Below the pieces are notes generated by a model. That model did not search any database. It was not told the DNA's origin and saw only the letters and a program-made list of their open reading frames with translations. The position numbers and the translations under genes were made by a program. Positions 8,893-17,945 of a stretch of 64,000 nucleotides of DNA are shown here, in pieces. Source of the stretch: Calditrichota bacterium. Lineage in GTDB: Bacteria; Calditrichota; Calditrichia; Calditrichales; J004. The stretch is from NCBI GenBank assembly GCA_013112635.1, contig JABFGF010000002.1, positions 186,001-250,000 on the forward strand, written 5' to 3'. The stretch's first letter is position 1. Every line of letters starts with the position of its first letter.

Positions 8893-9681
8893 CTAAAATG
8901 GTTTAGAAAAGCGTTCTAATAAATGTTTCCGGCGATCCCTCGAAACAGGCACGTGTGTATTATTGTTCATAATTACACTTCCACCATCACCATCATAATC
9001 AGATGATTGGTTTGTTCTGCTATATTCTTTGATATGATCCAAATTAATAAGATATGTACGATGCACACGGAAAAAATTAAATTCGGTTAACATATCCTCA
9101 AATTCTTTTAAAGTGCGAGATACAATTTCCTGTTTCTGTTTACCGGCCAAATATATAACACTGTAATTTCCCTCGGCCTTGCACATAATTATATCTTTTA
9201 TAAGCACAAAACTAATTCCGTTTTGAGTAGAAAGACCAATCTTTTTATTTTTTGCCAATGCATTACTGTTTTCGAGCAAGACCTTCAGGCTTTGGTTTAC
9301 TGTCTGTTTTTCATTTTGCTCAGTAAATTTTGTATTTACCTTTTCAACCGCTGTTTTAAGGTCATCCACATTTATTGGTTTTAGCAAATAATCCAGCACA
9401 CTTAAATGAATAGCCTGTATGGCATATTGATCGAATGCGGTAGTAAAAATTATTTCGGGTTGCATATTTCCTATTTTTTCCAAAAGATCGAAACCCGTTC
9501 CATCCGGCATTTGGATATCCAGAAAAACTAAATCCGGTTTTGTCTTTTTTATGGCACTAACACCTGACTCAACAGAATCTGCCATTTCTACGATTTCAAT
9601 TTCAGGACAATAATTGTTTACCATATTTCGTAATAGTTTGCGGCTTTTAACTTCATCATCTATAATTACAGCTCTAATCAT
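8893..9681 (-). CDS. LytTR-family response regulator
   Basis: This 262-residue DNA-binding response regulator has an N-terminal receiver domain (about residues 3-120) with the acidic pair DDE near 9-10 and phospho-acceptor Asp55 in LVFLDIQMPDGTGF. A C-terminal LytTR domain spans about 160-260, with the family motifs EGNYSVIYL and FFRVHRTYLINLDHI. LytTR regulators bind direct repeats in promoters. The gene starts 24 bases after the large propeller sensor kinase on the same strand, and that kinase has a LytS-type catalytic region, so the two form a cognate pair. The large secreted-protein genes lie immediately upstream of the kinase, making them candidate targets, but I found no LytTR repeat to support that. 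Confidence 0.94.
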   Translation of the reverse strand: MIRAVIIDDEVKSRKLLRNMVNNYCPEIEIVEMADSVESGVSAIKKTKPDLVFLDIQMPDGTGFDLLEKIGNMQPEIIFTTAFDQYAIQAIHLSVLDYLLKPINVDDLKTAVEKVNTKFTEQNEKQTVNQSLKVLLENSNALAKNKKIGLSTQNGISFVLIKDIIMCKAEGNYSVIYLAGKQKQEIVSRTLKEFEDMLTEFNFFRVHRTYLINLDHIKEYSRTNQSSDYDGDGGSVIMNNNTHVPVSRDRRKHLLERFSKPF

Positions 9682-9705
9682 AATCCAATCCTGTTAATTG
9701 TTAAA

Positions 9706-12700
9706 TTAGTTTTGCATCTCCATCGGAATATTTATAGTAACTCGGGTGCCCGAACAATCTGGTTCTTGCTCCGAGCGGTCCACAACGGAAATAAATGAAT
9801 CGTTGTTTTTCCCTGTATTAATTATTGTTAAACGTTCTCTTGTCAGCCTCATCCCCGAAGATGTATGACCTTGTTTTTTACCTTTCTTTTGCTCTTTCGA
9901 TTTGTTTATGCCAACGCCGTCATCTTCAACAACACAACGAAGGCTGCTATTCAACTTTTCCAAAACAACTTTAATATGCCCTTTGGACTTTTTCTTACTT
10001 ATTCCATGGTTAATGGCGTTTTCTATATAAGGCTGAATCAACATTGTGGGTATTTCACTATAATGAATATCTATATTCGGATCAACATCAATTGTGTAAT
10101 CAAACCTTTTCTCAAAGCGAAGCATCTGTAAATCCATGTAAAGCTGCAAAGCTTCCAGCTCGCGGGATATTGAAATGCGTGATTTTGCAGAATTATCCAA
10201 AGTTTGCCGCATAAGCTTGGAAAACTTTGATAAGTAAGTAAAAGCTGATTCTTGATCATTGCAGGAGATAAAATACTGAATCGAATTTATTGTGTTAAAA
10301 ATAAAGTGTGGATTCATTTGCGATCTTAGAGCCTGCAGCTTCAATTCTGAAAGTTTTTTATTGAAGGAGGTTTTGCGTTTTTCACTTCTATGGATCATAT
10401 ATATAACAAACAACAATGCTATCATAACAATGATCGAAGCCATCAATTTAAACCACCATGTTTGCCAAAGAGGAGGGGTTATTGTTATACGAATTGATCG
10501 TCCTTCCTCATTCCAGACACCATTGCTATTTGAGCCACGTACTTTAAAAACATATTCACCAGGATCTAGATTTGTATAGCTGGCATAATTTTTAGTCTCG
10601 TTGTAAACCCAATCACGATCAAAGCCCTCAAGAAAATAGTAGTATTGATTTCTTTCCGGAAGCCTGTAATCCAAAGCTGCAAATTTTATTGTAAAGAAAT
10701 TTTCTTCATAATTTAATTCTATTTCTTCCAGATCATTAATGCGTTTGTCGTATTTTTTTTCTTTATCAAAAATCTTTATAGATGTTATTACAACCGGCGG
10801 GATTTGTGCAGCACGGGTAATGTTTTCCGGAAAAAATGAGTTAAAACCGTTTATTCCGCCAAACATCATTTTACCCTGTTCATTTTTAAAATAAGAACCA
10901 GGATTAAAGATATTACTTTGCAAACCATGCAGTGTGTAGTAATTGTTAAAACTTTTTTCTTGTGGGTTGTATTTAAAAATCCCTCTATGTGTACTCATCC
11001 ACAAATTTGCATCTTTATCCTCGAGAATACCGCAAATCACATCGTTTGGCAGTCCATCGCTTTCACTGTATGTCGTTAATTTTTTTGTGATTTTATCATA
11101 ACTTATCAAACCACCGTTTGTCCCAATCCAGCAGTTATTTTCCAAATCTTCATAAACCGTAAAAACCTTGTCGGTAATTTCTAAAGTGCCTTCTGTAGTG
11201 ATAAACTTTCTTTGAAATGATACCTGTGGCTGACCGGAACTGGGCGATAAAAGGACAAGCTTATTTAACCCACGATAAGTCCCAACCCAAATATTTCCTT
11301 CGCGATCCTCATTAATTGAGACAACATAATTACTGCTTATTGATGATGAATCGTTAGCATCAAATTTAAATGAATTATACACCTTGGAGTTTAAATCGAA
11401 GAGGTTTAAACCATGCGTTATTGTTCCCACCCAGAGCCAACCCCGATTGTCAATTAATAATGATGTCACAATATTTCCCTGTTCACTTTCAAATCTTAAT
11501 AAAGGAAGATTGTAACGCTCAATATGTCCATTTCTATAAATGCAGTTCAAACCATCGTAAGTTCCAACCCAGATATTGCCGATAAAATCTTCTGCGAAAG
11601 AAGTTATCTCGTTTGCTTTAGTTTTTTCCGGCTTTGTCTCAAACCTGATATTTTTATAATGTAATTTATCATCTGTTTTTTCAATTTTAGTAATTCCGTT
11701 CCTGGTTCCCACCCAAACATTACTATCCCGGTCTTCCAGAAGACTGTTTACTTCTTTATCAATAAGGCTTCTCGGGTCAAAAGGGTTGTGCAAAAATGTT
11801 TCAAATTGAGCGAGGCCTGGTACGATCCGGTCAATCCCTCCATAAAATGTACCAATCCAAAGTACACCTGAATGATCTAAGGTTATAGCCGAAACTTTGT
11901 TGCTGCTCAAAGTGTTTGTATTTTTTTCATCGTGATAATAACGATCAAAAGTTTTTTCATCCGGATTAAACTTATTCAGGCCGTCATATGTACCAATCCA
12001 CAAATTGCCAGAGTTATCTTGCTCTAAAGACCAAATGTTATTATTACTTATCGAATAAGGATCATCCGGATCATTTTTAAAAATGTTCATACGCAATCCA
12101 ATAACCCTGCCATCATCTGATTCTATTGGTTGAGCTTTTTTTAACCCGCCACCCCAGGTTGCCAACCAGAGATTCTTATTATCATCCTCAAAAATATCAA
12201 TCAGGCTTGTGCTGCCATCGCGTGTAACTTCCTCAAGACGAATAAAGTAATCATTCTCCAAATCATAATAATGAAGACCACCCTCGTTTACACCAACCCA
12301 CAATCGTCCCTTGGAATCTTTTGAAAGAACGCGAACATGATTGTTATTTATGGAATGCTTATTAGCCGGATCATGCAGATAGCGTATAAAATAATCTCTT
12401 TTTTCATTATTGGCCGGATCAGATGCCGGTACTAAACGATTCAATCCATTATTGGTGGCAATCCATAAGCGGCCTAACCTATCTTCACTAATGTCATAAA
12501 CAAGGTTATCACTTATACTCAATGTGTCACTGATTGTATATTTGTATTGGGTAAACTTTTCCTGATTTGGATCAAACCGGTTCAATCCACCGGACCAGGT
12601 TCCAACCCAGATGAAGCCGTTTTTATCTTCATATAAAGAAATTATATCATCAGAAGAAACAGAATTACTGTCGTAAGGTGTGTGTTTATAGTGGGTGTAA

Positions 12701-12894
12701 TCGCGGCCATCGAAACGAACTAATCCATAAAAAGTGCCAAACCACATAAAACCTTTGCTATCCTGCAAGACGGAATAGGTCAGGTTATAAGAAATACCCT
12801 CTTCAAGCGAAAGATGTTCAAAACTATATTGTTGCGCATTGCTGATGTTAATCATCAATATACAAACAATAATTAAGTTTTTTATACTAACCAT
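9706..12894 (-). CDS. Two-component-regulator-propeller sensor histidine kinase (LytS-type)
   Basis: 1,062 residues. A signal peptide (about 1-20, ending ISNAQ) precedes some fourteen Reg_prop beta-propeller repeats (about 25-680), recognisable from recurring D-G-LWIGT, NIWVGTYDGLN and NLWIGT strings, which form two seven-bladed propellers in the periplasm. A Y_Y_Y immunoglobulin-like domain follows (about 725-808, NYASYTNLDPGEYVFKVRGSN). One membrane helix lies at about 813-833. The cytoplasmic part is a His_kinase/LytS domain with LRSQMNPHFIFNTINSIQ (His near 860) and a HATPase domain with VEDDGVGI and SSGMRLTRERL. It has no fused AraC or receiver module; the LytTR regulator 24 bases downstream supplies the output. 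Such kinases in FCB bacteria often sense extracellular glycans or other polymers. The ligand here is unknown. Confidence 0.94.
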   Translation of the reverse strand: MVSIKNLIIVCILMINISNAQQYSFEHLSLEEGISYNLTYSVLQDSKGFMWFGTFYGLVRFDGRDYTHYKHTPYDSNSVSSDDIISLYEDKNGFIWVGTWSGGLNRFDPNQEKFTQYKYTISDTLSISDNLVYDISEDRLGRLWIATNNGLNRLVPASDPANNEKRDYFIRYLHDPANKHSINNNHVRVLSKDSKGRLWVGVNEGGLHYYDLENDYFIRLEEVTRDGSTSLIDIFEDDNKNLWLATWGGGLKKAQPIESDDGRVIGLRMNIFKNDPDDPYSISNNNIWSLEQDNSGNLWIGTYDGLNKFNPDEKTFDRYYHDEKNTNTLSSNKVSAITLDHSGVLWIGTFYGGIDRIVPGLAQFETFLHNPFDPRSLIDKEVNSLLEDRDSNVWVGTRNGITKIEKTDDKLHYKNIRFETKPEKTKANEITSFAEDFIGNIWVGTYDGLNCIYRNGHIERYNLPLLRFESEQGNIVTSLLIDNRGWLWVGTITHGLNLFDLNSKVYNSFKFDANDSSSISSNYVVSINEDREGNIWVGTYRGLNKLVLLSPSSGQPQVSFQRKFITTEGTLEITDKVFTVYEDLENNCWIGTNGGLISYDKITKKLTTYSESDGLPNDVICGILEDKDANLWMSTHRGIFKYNPQEKSFNNYYTLHGLQSNIFNPGSYFKNEQGKMMFGGINGFNSFFPENITRAAQIPPVVITSIKIFDKEKKYDKRINDLEEIELNYEENFFTIKFAALDYRLPERNQYYYFLEGFDRDWVYNETKNYASYTNLDPGEYVFKVRGSNSNGVWNEEGRSIRITITPPLWQTWWFKLMASIIVMIALLFVIYMIHRSEKRKTSFNKKLSELKLQALRSQMNPHFIFNTINSIQYFISCNDQESAFTYLSKFSKLMRQTLDNSAKSRISISRELEALQLYMDLQMLRFEKRFDYTIDVDPNIDIHYSEIPTMLIQPYIENAINHGISKKKSKGHIKVVLEKLNSSLRCVVEDDGVGINKSKEQKKGKKQGHTSSGMRLTRERLTIINTGKNNDSFISVVDRSEQEPDCSGTRVTINIPMEMQN

Positions 12895-12999
12895 ATGAGC
12901 TCAACCGTTAAAAGGAACACAAAGATAATAAATATTTGTTCGTTCAGGAAATCCGATTACCCGGTTAGCATTAAATATTAAATGAACGGTAGATTACTT

Positions 13000-15900
13000 T
13001 TATTTAATTAAAACCCCCCGCTTAGTTTCACTGTATGTGCCTGCGGTTAGTTTAAAGAAATAAATCCCCGAGCTAAAACGGGTTGCATCCCAAACAGAGC
13101 TGTATGTCCCTTTTTGCAAAAAGCCATCAACAAGTGTTTCAGAATGTTGGCCCAATAGGCTGAAAACTTCCAGCTTAACAGGTGAAGCTTTGCTTAATGT
13201 GAATGTAATTTGCGTTACCGGATTGAATGGGTTTGGGAAATTTTGGTTTAAAGAAAACTTCTCCGGGTATAGCAAATCAGCAAACTGGAGACTTTCCAAA
13301 TATTCCTGCGATCCGAAATAAACTTCAAAATCTTTTTGTGAAATGTTTTTAACTGCAAATTGAAGTTCGTTACTGTTTCTTAAATTGTAAGGTGTTTTTG
13401 TCTTTTTATCGAGAAGAAAAATATCAAATTTTTCAGGGATGTCTTCGATTCCTTCAAAAATGAGATCAATCTTTTCATGCCCTGCAGTTTCAACCAACAG
13501 TGGCCAACTATGTCCCCGATCTGATGGTTTCCTTATATCTGCAACCTGCATTTTTTCAGGATTTTTATTTTGTGGAAAATGAACTGCAAGTTGCCCTTTA
13601 AGAACCGGAGGTGCGCTTAAATCAAATTCATCAAATCCATCTAAAGCATTCTCATCCTGGCCAAAAAAATTAAAGGTCGAGATATTTTTAGTAGAAACTG
13701 CTTTTACTTTTACCAACCAGTTTTCTGCATCATTTAGTTTTGTGTCATAATAGGCAACAGACTTGCTCAAACCGGATTTACCCGGACTTATATAAAAATT
13801 TGTCGCTTGTGCCACCCATAATGCATAACCTTTCCAAGGAACCAATCCACTTTCATTTAATTGCCATGCACCTTCAAAGCTCCACAATTTAAAATCCACA
13901 TCCGAATCAGTAAAAAGTGAATCATAAGGAATCTCAAAACTAAACGGGTTACCAATCAGGCTCCATCCCTGTGGAACTGCTATCATGTATGGCTCAGAAA
14001 TATCATTTGTTGCGCCCAACCCGGAATTCATCACTTTGTCATCAGTCGTAATTAAAAAATATCCCTGATCCGGTGTAATACTCCCAATATCAGGATACTC
14101 TCTTATTTCCTGCGAAGCACGGTCATATCCAAACATGCGGTAATTCTCAGTATCATACTCCCCAAAATCGGTGTTAATAGTTAAAAAATTTGCCGGTGAT
14201 TTATTTTCAAGATTAACAGGAACGGAAAAAAGCCTGTAGTCAGAGATATCATTTCCTGCTAATGTTGATGATGGGTTGCTTAATCCATTTTCAAGGGTAA
14301 CTTCAATGTTTGATGTATCACTTACTGTTTCGTTGTTAAACTCATCTGTTGCCAAAATGTAAAATAACACGCCTCGCTCTGTTACAGCAAAAGAAGGAAT
14401 ATTGGCAGAATAAGTCGATCCGCCCGTGTTTGTCATACTCACATTCTCAAAAAAATCATCCCCGCCCTTTTGGTATAATAAAATCACATTGCCAATTTCA
14501 CTTGCATCAGTTACATCAACAGTTACCGGGCTTTGAGTATTTAATAGCTCATCTTCAGAATAATCAAAATTGCTTAAAACCGGTCCGCTTGTATCTGCTA
14601 AAACCTTGTTAATGGTAAACGATCCATCGCTAACATCATTTAAAACAGAGTTAGCAACATCGCTAATCCGGACTAGACAAGTTGTTGATTGCACATTTGG
14701 GATTGTCCAGTTAAAAGAACCTGTAGAAGCCGAAACAGCGTCACTGATTAGTATCCATGAACTCCCGCTATTTAAGCTGTACTCAAGTTTTACAGATATA
14801 ATAGAAGTACTGGACCAGGTAATAGAATGAGAACTTTGAGCAAGCCACATTTCTCCGCCATTGGGCGATGTAAGATTTATTTGAGCAGAAGGACTTATTA
14901 CAAAAAAAGCATCGCTCACATCCTGAACTAAAGAATGATTTAAATCTGTAACGCGAACCAAGCATTGCAGTGATGTAATATTTGGTACTTTCCATTCAAT
15001 ACTTTGGTCTCCAAAACCATCATTTACAACACCAATTTGTGTCCATGCCAGACCCGCGTTCGAGCTAAACTCAACCCGAAAATTGGAAGTATAAGGAGCA
15101 AACCAATCAATAAAATATGTAGAATCTACAAGAAATAATTCACCGCCATTTGGATGATATACTTCAATATAGCGTGGTAGTATTTTAAAAAGTCCATCAC
15201 TTACTGCAACAATTGAGCTATCCTGAGAATCAACTATTCGCAGTTGTGCAGTGTTACTTTGAACCTCAGGAACACTCCATAAAAATTCTCCGGCTGCCGC
15301 ATCAGCATTTGATACAACTTGAATCCAGGCAGCACTGGCATTTAACCTGTAATCGATTTTCACAGTGGCAACATTATTGGAATTCCATTGAATAACAAAA
15401 GGCTCCCCACCGATCAAAGTATCACCGGCAGTTGGTGAAATTACATCTATTGAAGCAGCAAAAGTATTGAAAGCTATTTCTGGACTAAATTCAGAACCAC
15501 TATAACCAGCGTCCACAGCCTGAACACTCCAAAAAAAATTTTGGTCATTTTGCAAATTTATAAGCTTATAAAAACTATTGCTTTCAGCATTTCCTTTTAC
15601 CGGGATTTTTAATTTTCCGGTAGCCAAATCAGCATGCGAGGCAACAATGTCTTCTTTGCCTGCAGCAGAACCTACCCGAACATTGTACGTTAATCCCTGG
15701 GAAGGTGTTCTGTCATCAACGGGTGCATCCCATATCAAAAAAACAGAATCTGCAACTACCTGAGTGCGTAAGTTTTGCGGTACACCCGGCGCCTGGTTGG
15801 CGTACACAGAGTTGACACTGTTTTTATATAAACGTGTTGAATATCCAAGGCCTCCATTTGTACCGGAATATCCAAACTGCACTATATCCAAATCGCCATC

Positions 15901-17055
15901 TCCGTCATAATCGCCAACTGCAGAAGCTGCCCTGCCCATTCCACGAATTGTATTGCTAACCCCCACATCCAATTGAAATGTATCTGTTCCCACATTTGCA
16001 TAAACAAAGGCTGCATAATCTGAGGCGTTAGTTGTGGATCCCTGAGACCCGTTTACAAAAAAATCCCGGTTGCCGTCATTGTTAAAATCTCCCCAGGCAA
16101 TCGAACCATAATGAGTTCCCTCATACATGCGGGAGTTTGTGTTTCGCTCATCCTCTGTTTGTTCGAAAAGCCATTTACCGGCATTATTCAAATCCGGCCC
16201 AATATTTTTATACATAACTGTTATTTTGGCATCAGTTCCTGCATCATCATCACGCCCTTCGCCGTTCATCAACAAGTCCGGGTCACCATCATTATCATAA
16301 TCTGCCCACTTAATATCAGCTAGTGTAAATCCATTTGTAAAAAACGATTGCCCATCTGCCGTGGCATCAAAATCATATTCTAAATCAACAAATACGCCAT
16401 TATCGTTTCGAAATAAATAAGAATCAAAATTCCCTCCGGCAATTACAAGATCTTTATCGCCATCGCCATCATAATCTGCCCATGCAGCATCAGCACCACC
16501 ACTGATTGATTTTATTCCTTCCGAAGCAGTTACATCCAATGTGAAAATTTCTGAATTATTTTGATGTAATTCCCCGCGTGACGCAAGGTGAACATCCAAA
16601 TCACCATCATTATCATAATCCACCCAAAGCGCGTCACCAAAATCCACAGGAAGATGGACTGCATCTATAATTGAACCATTTGACGTATCAATTTTAAAAA
16701 TATGAGTGGCAGCCGCATCGCCGGAGAGTAACAGCTCCAAGTTTCCGTCACCATTCATATCACCCCATTCAATTGACCCATTTGATGCATTTGCCAAAAT
16801 TGAACTTGGAGTAAATATTGGGCCGCCTTCATTTACATAAATATAGCTAACCTTATTTCCACTTGTGTTATCAAAACCTGTTGCAGCCAAATCCAAATCA
16901 CCATCATTATCAAAATCACCCCAGGCCAATGCACCATCCTGAAAATTGGGCAAGCCAATATCAAGCTCTTCAAAAGTTTGGGCATTTGTTTGGATTGATA
17001 TGATCAAAAAAATTAAAATTATTTTAATAAAAACGTTCATGCTATTCCTTGTCAT
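13000..17055 (-). CDS. Secreted FG-GAP/VCBS repeat protein with type IX sorting tail (copy A)
   Basis: 1,351 residues. A signal peptide ends near residue 25 (QTNAQ). An FG-GAP/VCBS propeller spans about 27-415, with repeated calcium-loop strings such as DFDNDGDLD, DYDGDGD and DMNGDGNLE. A fibronectin III-like domain follows (about 420-520, APGVPQNLR... DSVFLIWDAP), then immunoglobulin-like repeats beginning PNGGE (about 540-815), a further beta-rich region, and a C-terminal Por-secretion tail (about 1275-1351) with NQNFPNPFNPVTQITF and LLGQ...SGIYFFKL. The tail implies export to the cell surface by the type IX system and the calcium loops imply an adhesive or matrix role; neither is shown here. 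The gene follows a CsgG-like gene after about 50 bases, and the same pair recurs at 17946-22627. Confidence 0.9.
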   Translation of the reverse strand: MTRNSMNVFIKIILIFLIISIQTNAQTFEELDIGLPNFQDGALAWGDFDNDGDLDLAATGFDNTSGNKVSYIYVNEGGPIFTPSSILANASNGSIEWGDMNGDGNLELLLSGDAAATHIFKIDTSNGSIIDAVHLPVDFGDALWVDYDNDGDLDVHLASRGELHQNNSEIFTLDVTASEGIKSISGGADAAWADYDGDGDKDLVIAGGNFDSYLFRNDNGVFVDLEYDFDATADGQSFFTNGFTLADIKWADYDNDGDPDLLMNGEGRDDDAGTDAKITVMYKNIGPDLNNAGKWLFEQTEDERNTNSRMYEGTHYGSIAWGDFNNDGNRDFFVNGSQGSTTNASDYAAFVYANVGTDTFQLDVGVSNTIRGMGRAASAVGDYDGDGDLDIVQFGYSGTNGGLGYSTRLYKNSVNSVYANQAPGVPQNLRTQVVADSVFLIWDAPVDDRTPSQGLTYNVRVGSAAGKEDIVASHADLATGKLKIPVKGNAESNSFYKLINLQNDQNFFWSVQAVDAGYSGSEFSPEIAFNTFAASIDVISPTAGDTLIGGEPFVIQWNSNNVATVKIDYRLNASAAWIQVVSNADAAAGEFLWSVPEVQSNTAQLRIVDSQDSSIVAVSDGLFKILPRYIEVYHPNGGELFLVDSTYFIDWFAPYTSNFRVEFSSNAGLAWTQIGVVNDGFGDQSIEWKVPNITSLQCLVRVTDLNHSLVQDVSDAFFVISPSAQINLTSPNGGEMWLAQSSHSITWSSTSIISVKLEYSLNSGSSWILISDAVSASTGSFNWTIPNVQSTTCLVRISDVANSVLNDVSDGSFTINKVLADTSGPVLSNFDYSEDELLNTQSPVTVDVTDASEIGNVILLYQKGGDDFFENVSMTNTGGSTYSANIPSFAVTERGVLFYILATDEFNNETVSDTSNIEVTLENGLSNPSSTLAGNDISDYRLFSVPVNLENKSPANFLTINTDFGEYDTENYRMFGYDRASQEIREYPDIGSITPDQGYFLITTDDKVMNSGLGATNDISEPYMIAVPQGWSLIGNPFSFEIPYDSLFTDSDVDFKLWSFEGAWQLNESGLVPWKGYALWVAQATNFYISPGKSGLSKSVAYYDTKLNDAENWLVKVKAVSTKNISTFNFFGQDENALDGFDEFDLSAPPVLKGQLAVHFPQNKNPEKMQVADIRKPSDRGHSWPLLVETAGHEKIDLIFEGIEDIPEKFDIFLLDKKTKTPYNLRNSNELQFAVKNISQKDFEVYFGSQEYLESLQFADLLYPEKFSLNQNFPNPFNPVTQITFTLSKASPVKLEVFSLLGQHSETLVDGFLQKGTYSSVWDATRFSSGIYFFKLTAGTYSETKRGVLIK

Positions 17056-17106
17056 CTGATGACTTTTTTCAATACAAATGTTTGAACAGTTGCTAGTTGG
17101 AAAATT

Positions 17107-17763
17107 TTAATTTGATGGCGGAGGCCAAATTCCACCTACATCCGGCAGCTCGTTTGAACCGGAACCACCATCATCACCACCCATAAGAAGTACGGCTGCA
17201 GCCGCAGCGACCAAAACCCCGCCGCCAACCCAATAGTACCAAGTGCTGCCTTCTTCGTTGCTTTTTGGTTGTACCTGTTTACCGGCAATTTTAATTGATG
17301 CTGTTTCAAGAACTCCAAGCAAACCATCCGCATCACCACGGTAATCCTCACTAACTGTTTTTAAAATTCGTCCGGTTTGCACATCAATAATTCGCAGATC
17401 GAGAGTGTAAGTCTGCCCTATTTTACCAATACTTCCGCCAACCATTTGTTCAACGCCAACTAAACGCCCAATCTCCACCAGGCATTCATCGGATACGCAA
17501 CCGCTTTGCTGAAAACCTTGTTCACCAAGAATTTCGTCCATTTGTTCGCGTTCCAGCACGTGGAAGGCTCCTGTATTTACAAGCTTTGATCGTAAACGGT
17601 CCGTTAAAGTTTTTGCCGCAGACTTGGACACACCTTCACCTTGAAGATCCAACACAGCAATGCGTTTTGCCTTTTGCTGGGCTTTAAGTTCTGTGCTTAA
17701 GGGAGAAAGAAAAAGAAAAAACGTGAAACTGAAAATTGTGACCCAGGAGACAGTTTTTACCAT
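17107..17763 (-). CDS. CsgG/LpoB-like secreted protein with C-terminal membrane segment (copy A)
   Basis: 218 residues. A signal peptide (about 1-28, ending ELKAQQ) has no lipobox cysteine, so this is not an obvious lipoprotein. The core (about 33-150) reads KRIAVLDLQGEGVSKSAAK then LTDRLRSKLVNTGAFHVLER, the alpha/beta pattern of the CsgG/TolB-N/LpoB superfamily of envelope proteins. It has a conserved cysteine pair (GCVSDEC) and ends KTVSEDYRGDADGLL. A membrane helix of alanine and valine (about 172-192), a glycine-rich stretch and a short PDVGGIWPPPSN tail complete it. It is almost identical in its core to the protein at 21971-22627, while the DNA differs at many third positions. It precedes copy A of the FG-GAP protein by about 50 bases. 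A role in export or anchoring of that protein is inference. Confidence 0.78.
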   Translation of the reverse strand: MVKTVSWVTIFSFTFFLFLSPLSTELKAQQKAKRIAVLDLQGEGVSKSAAKTLTDRLRSKLVNTGAFHVLEREQMDEILGEQGFQQSGCVSDECLVEIGRLVGVEQMVGGSIGKIGQTYTLDLRIIDVQTGRILKTVSEDYRGDADGLLGVLETASIKIAGKQVQPKSNEEGSTWYYWVGGGVLVAAAAAVLLMGGDDGGSGSNELPDVGGIWPPPSN

Positions 17764-17916
17764 ACAAACCTCAATATAAAATTATTTTCCCATTAAACGG
17801 TAAACGCAAGAAATCGGAAAAAAAATGATAATACTTTTTTAGATTTTTTATTGAAATGGTTGTCAGGGAAAAAATATTCCTGCATTATAAACAAAGAATA
17901 AATGAGATACAAAAAA

Positions 17917-17936
17917 GGCTGCCCAAACGAGCAGCC
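17917..17936 (-). terminator. Intrinsic terminator after the copy B FG-GAP gene
   Basis: On the minus strand a GGCTGC/GCAGCC stem with an eight-base loop is followed by six T's, ten bases past the stop of the gene ending at 17946. It separates the copy B unit from the copy A CsgG-like gene, suggesting that the two units are transcribed separately. Confidence 0.82.
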
Positions 17937-17945
17937 AGTAAAATT

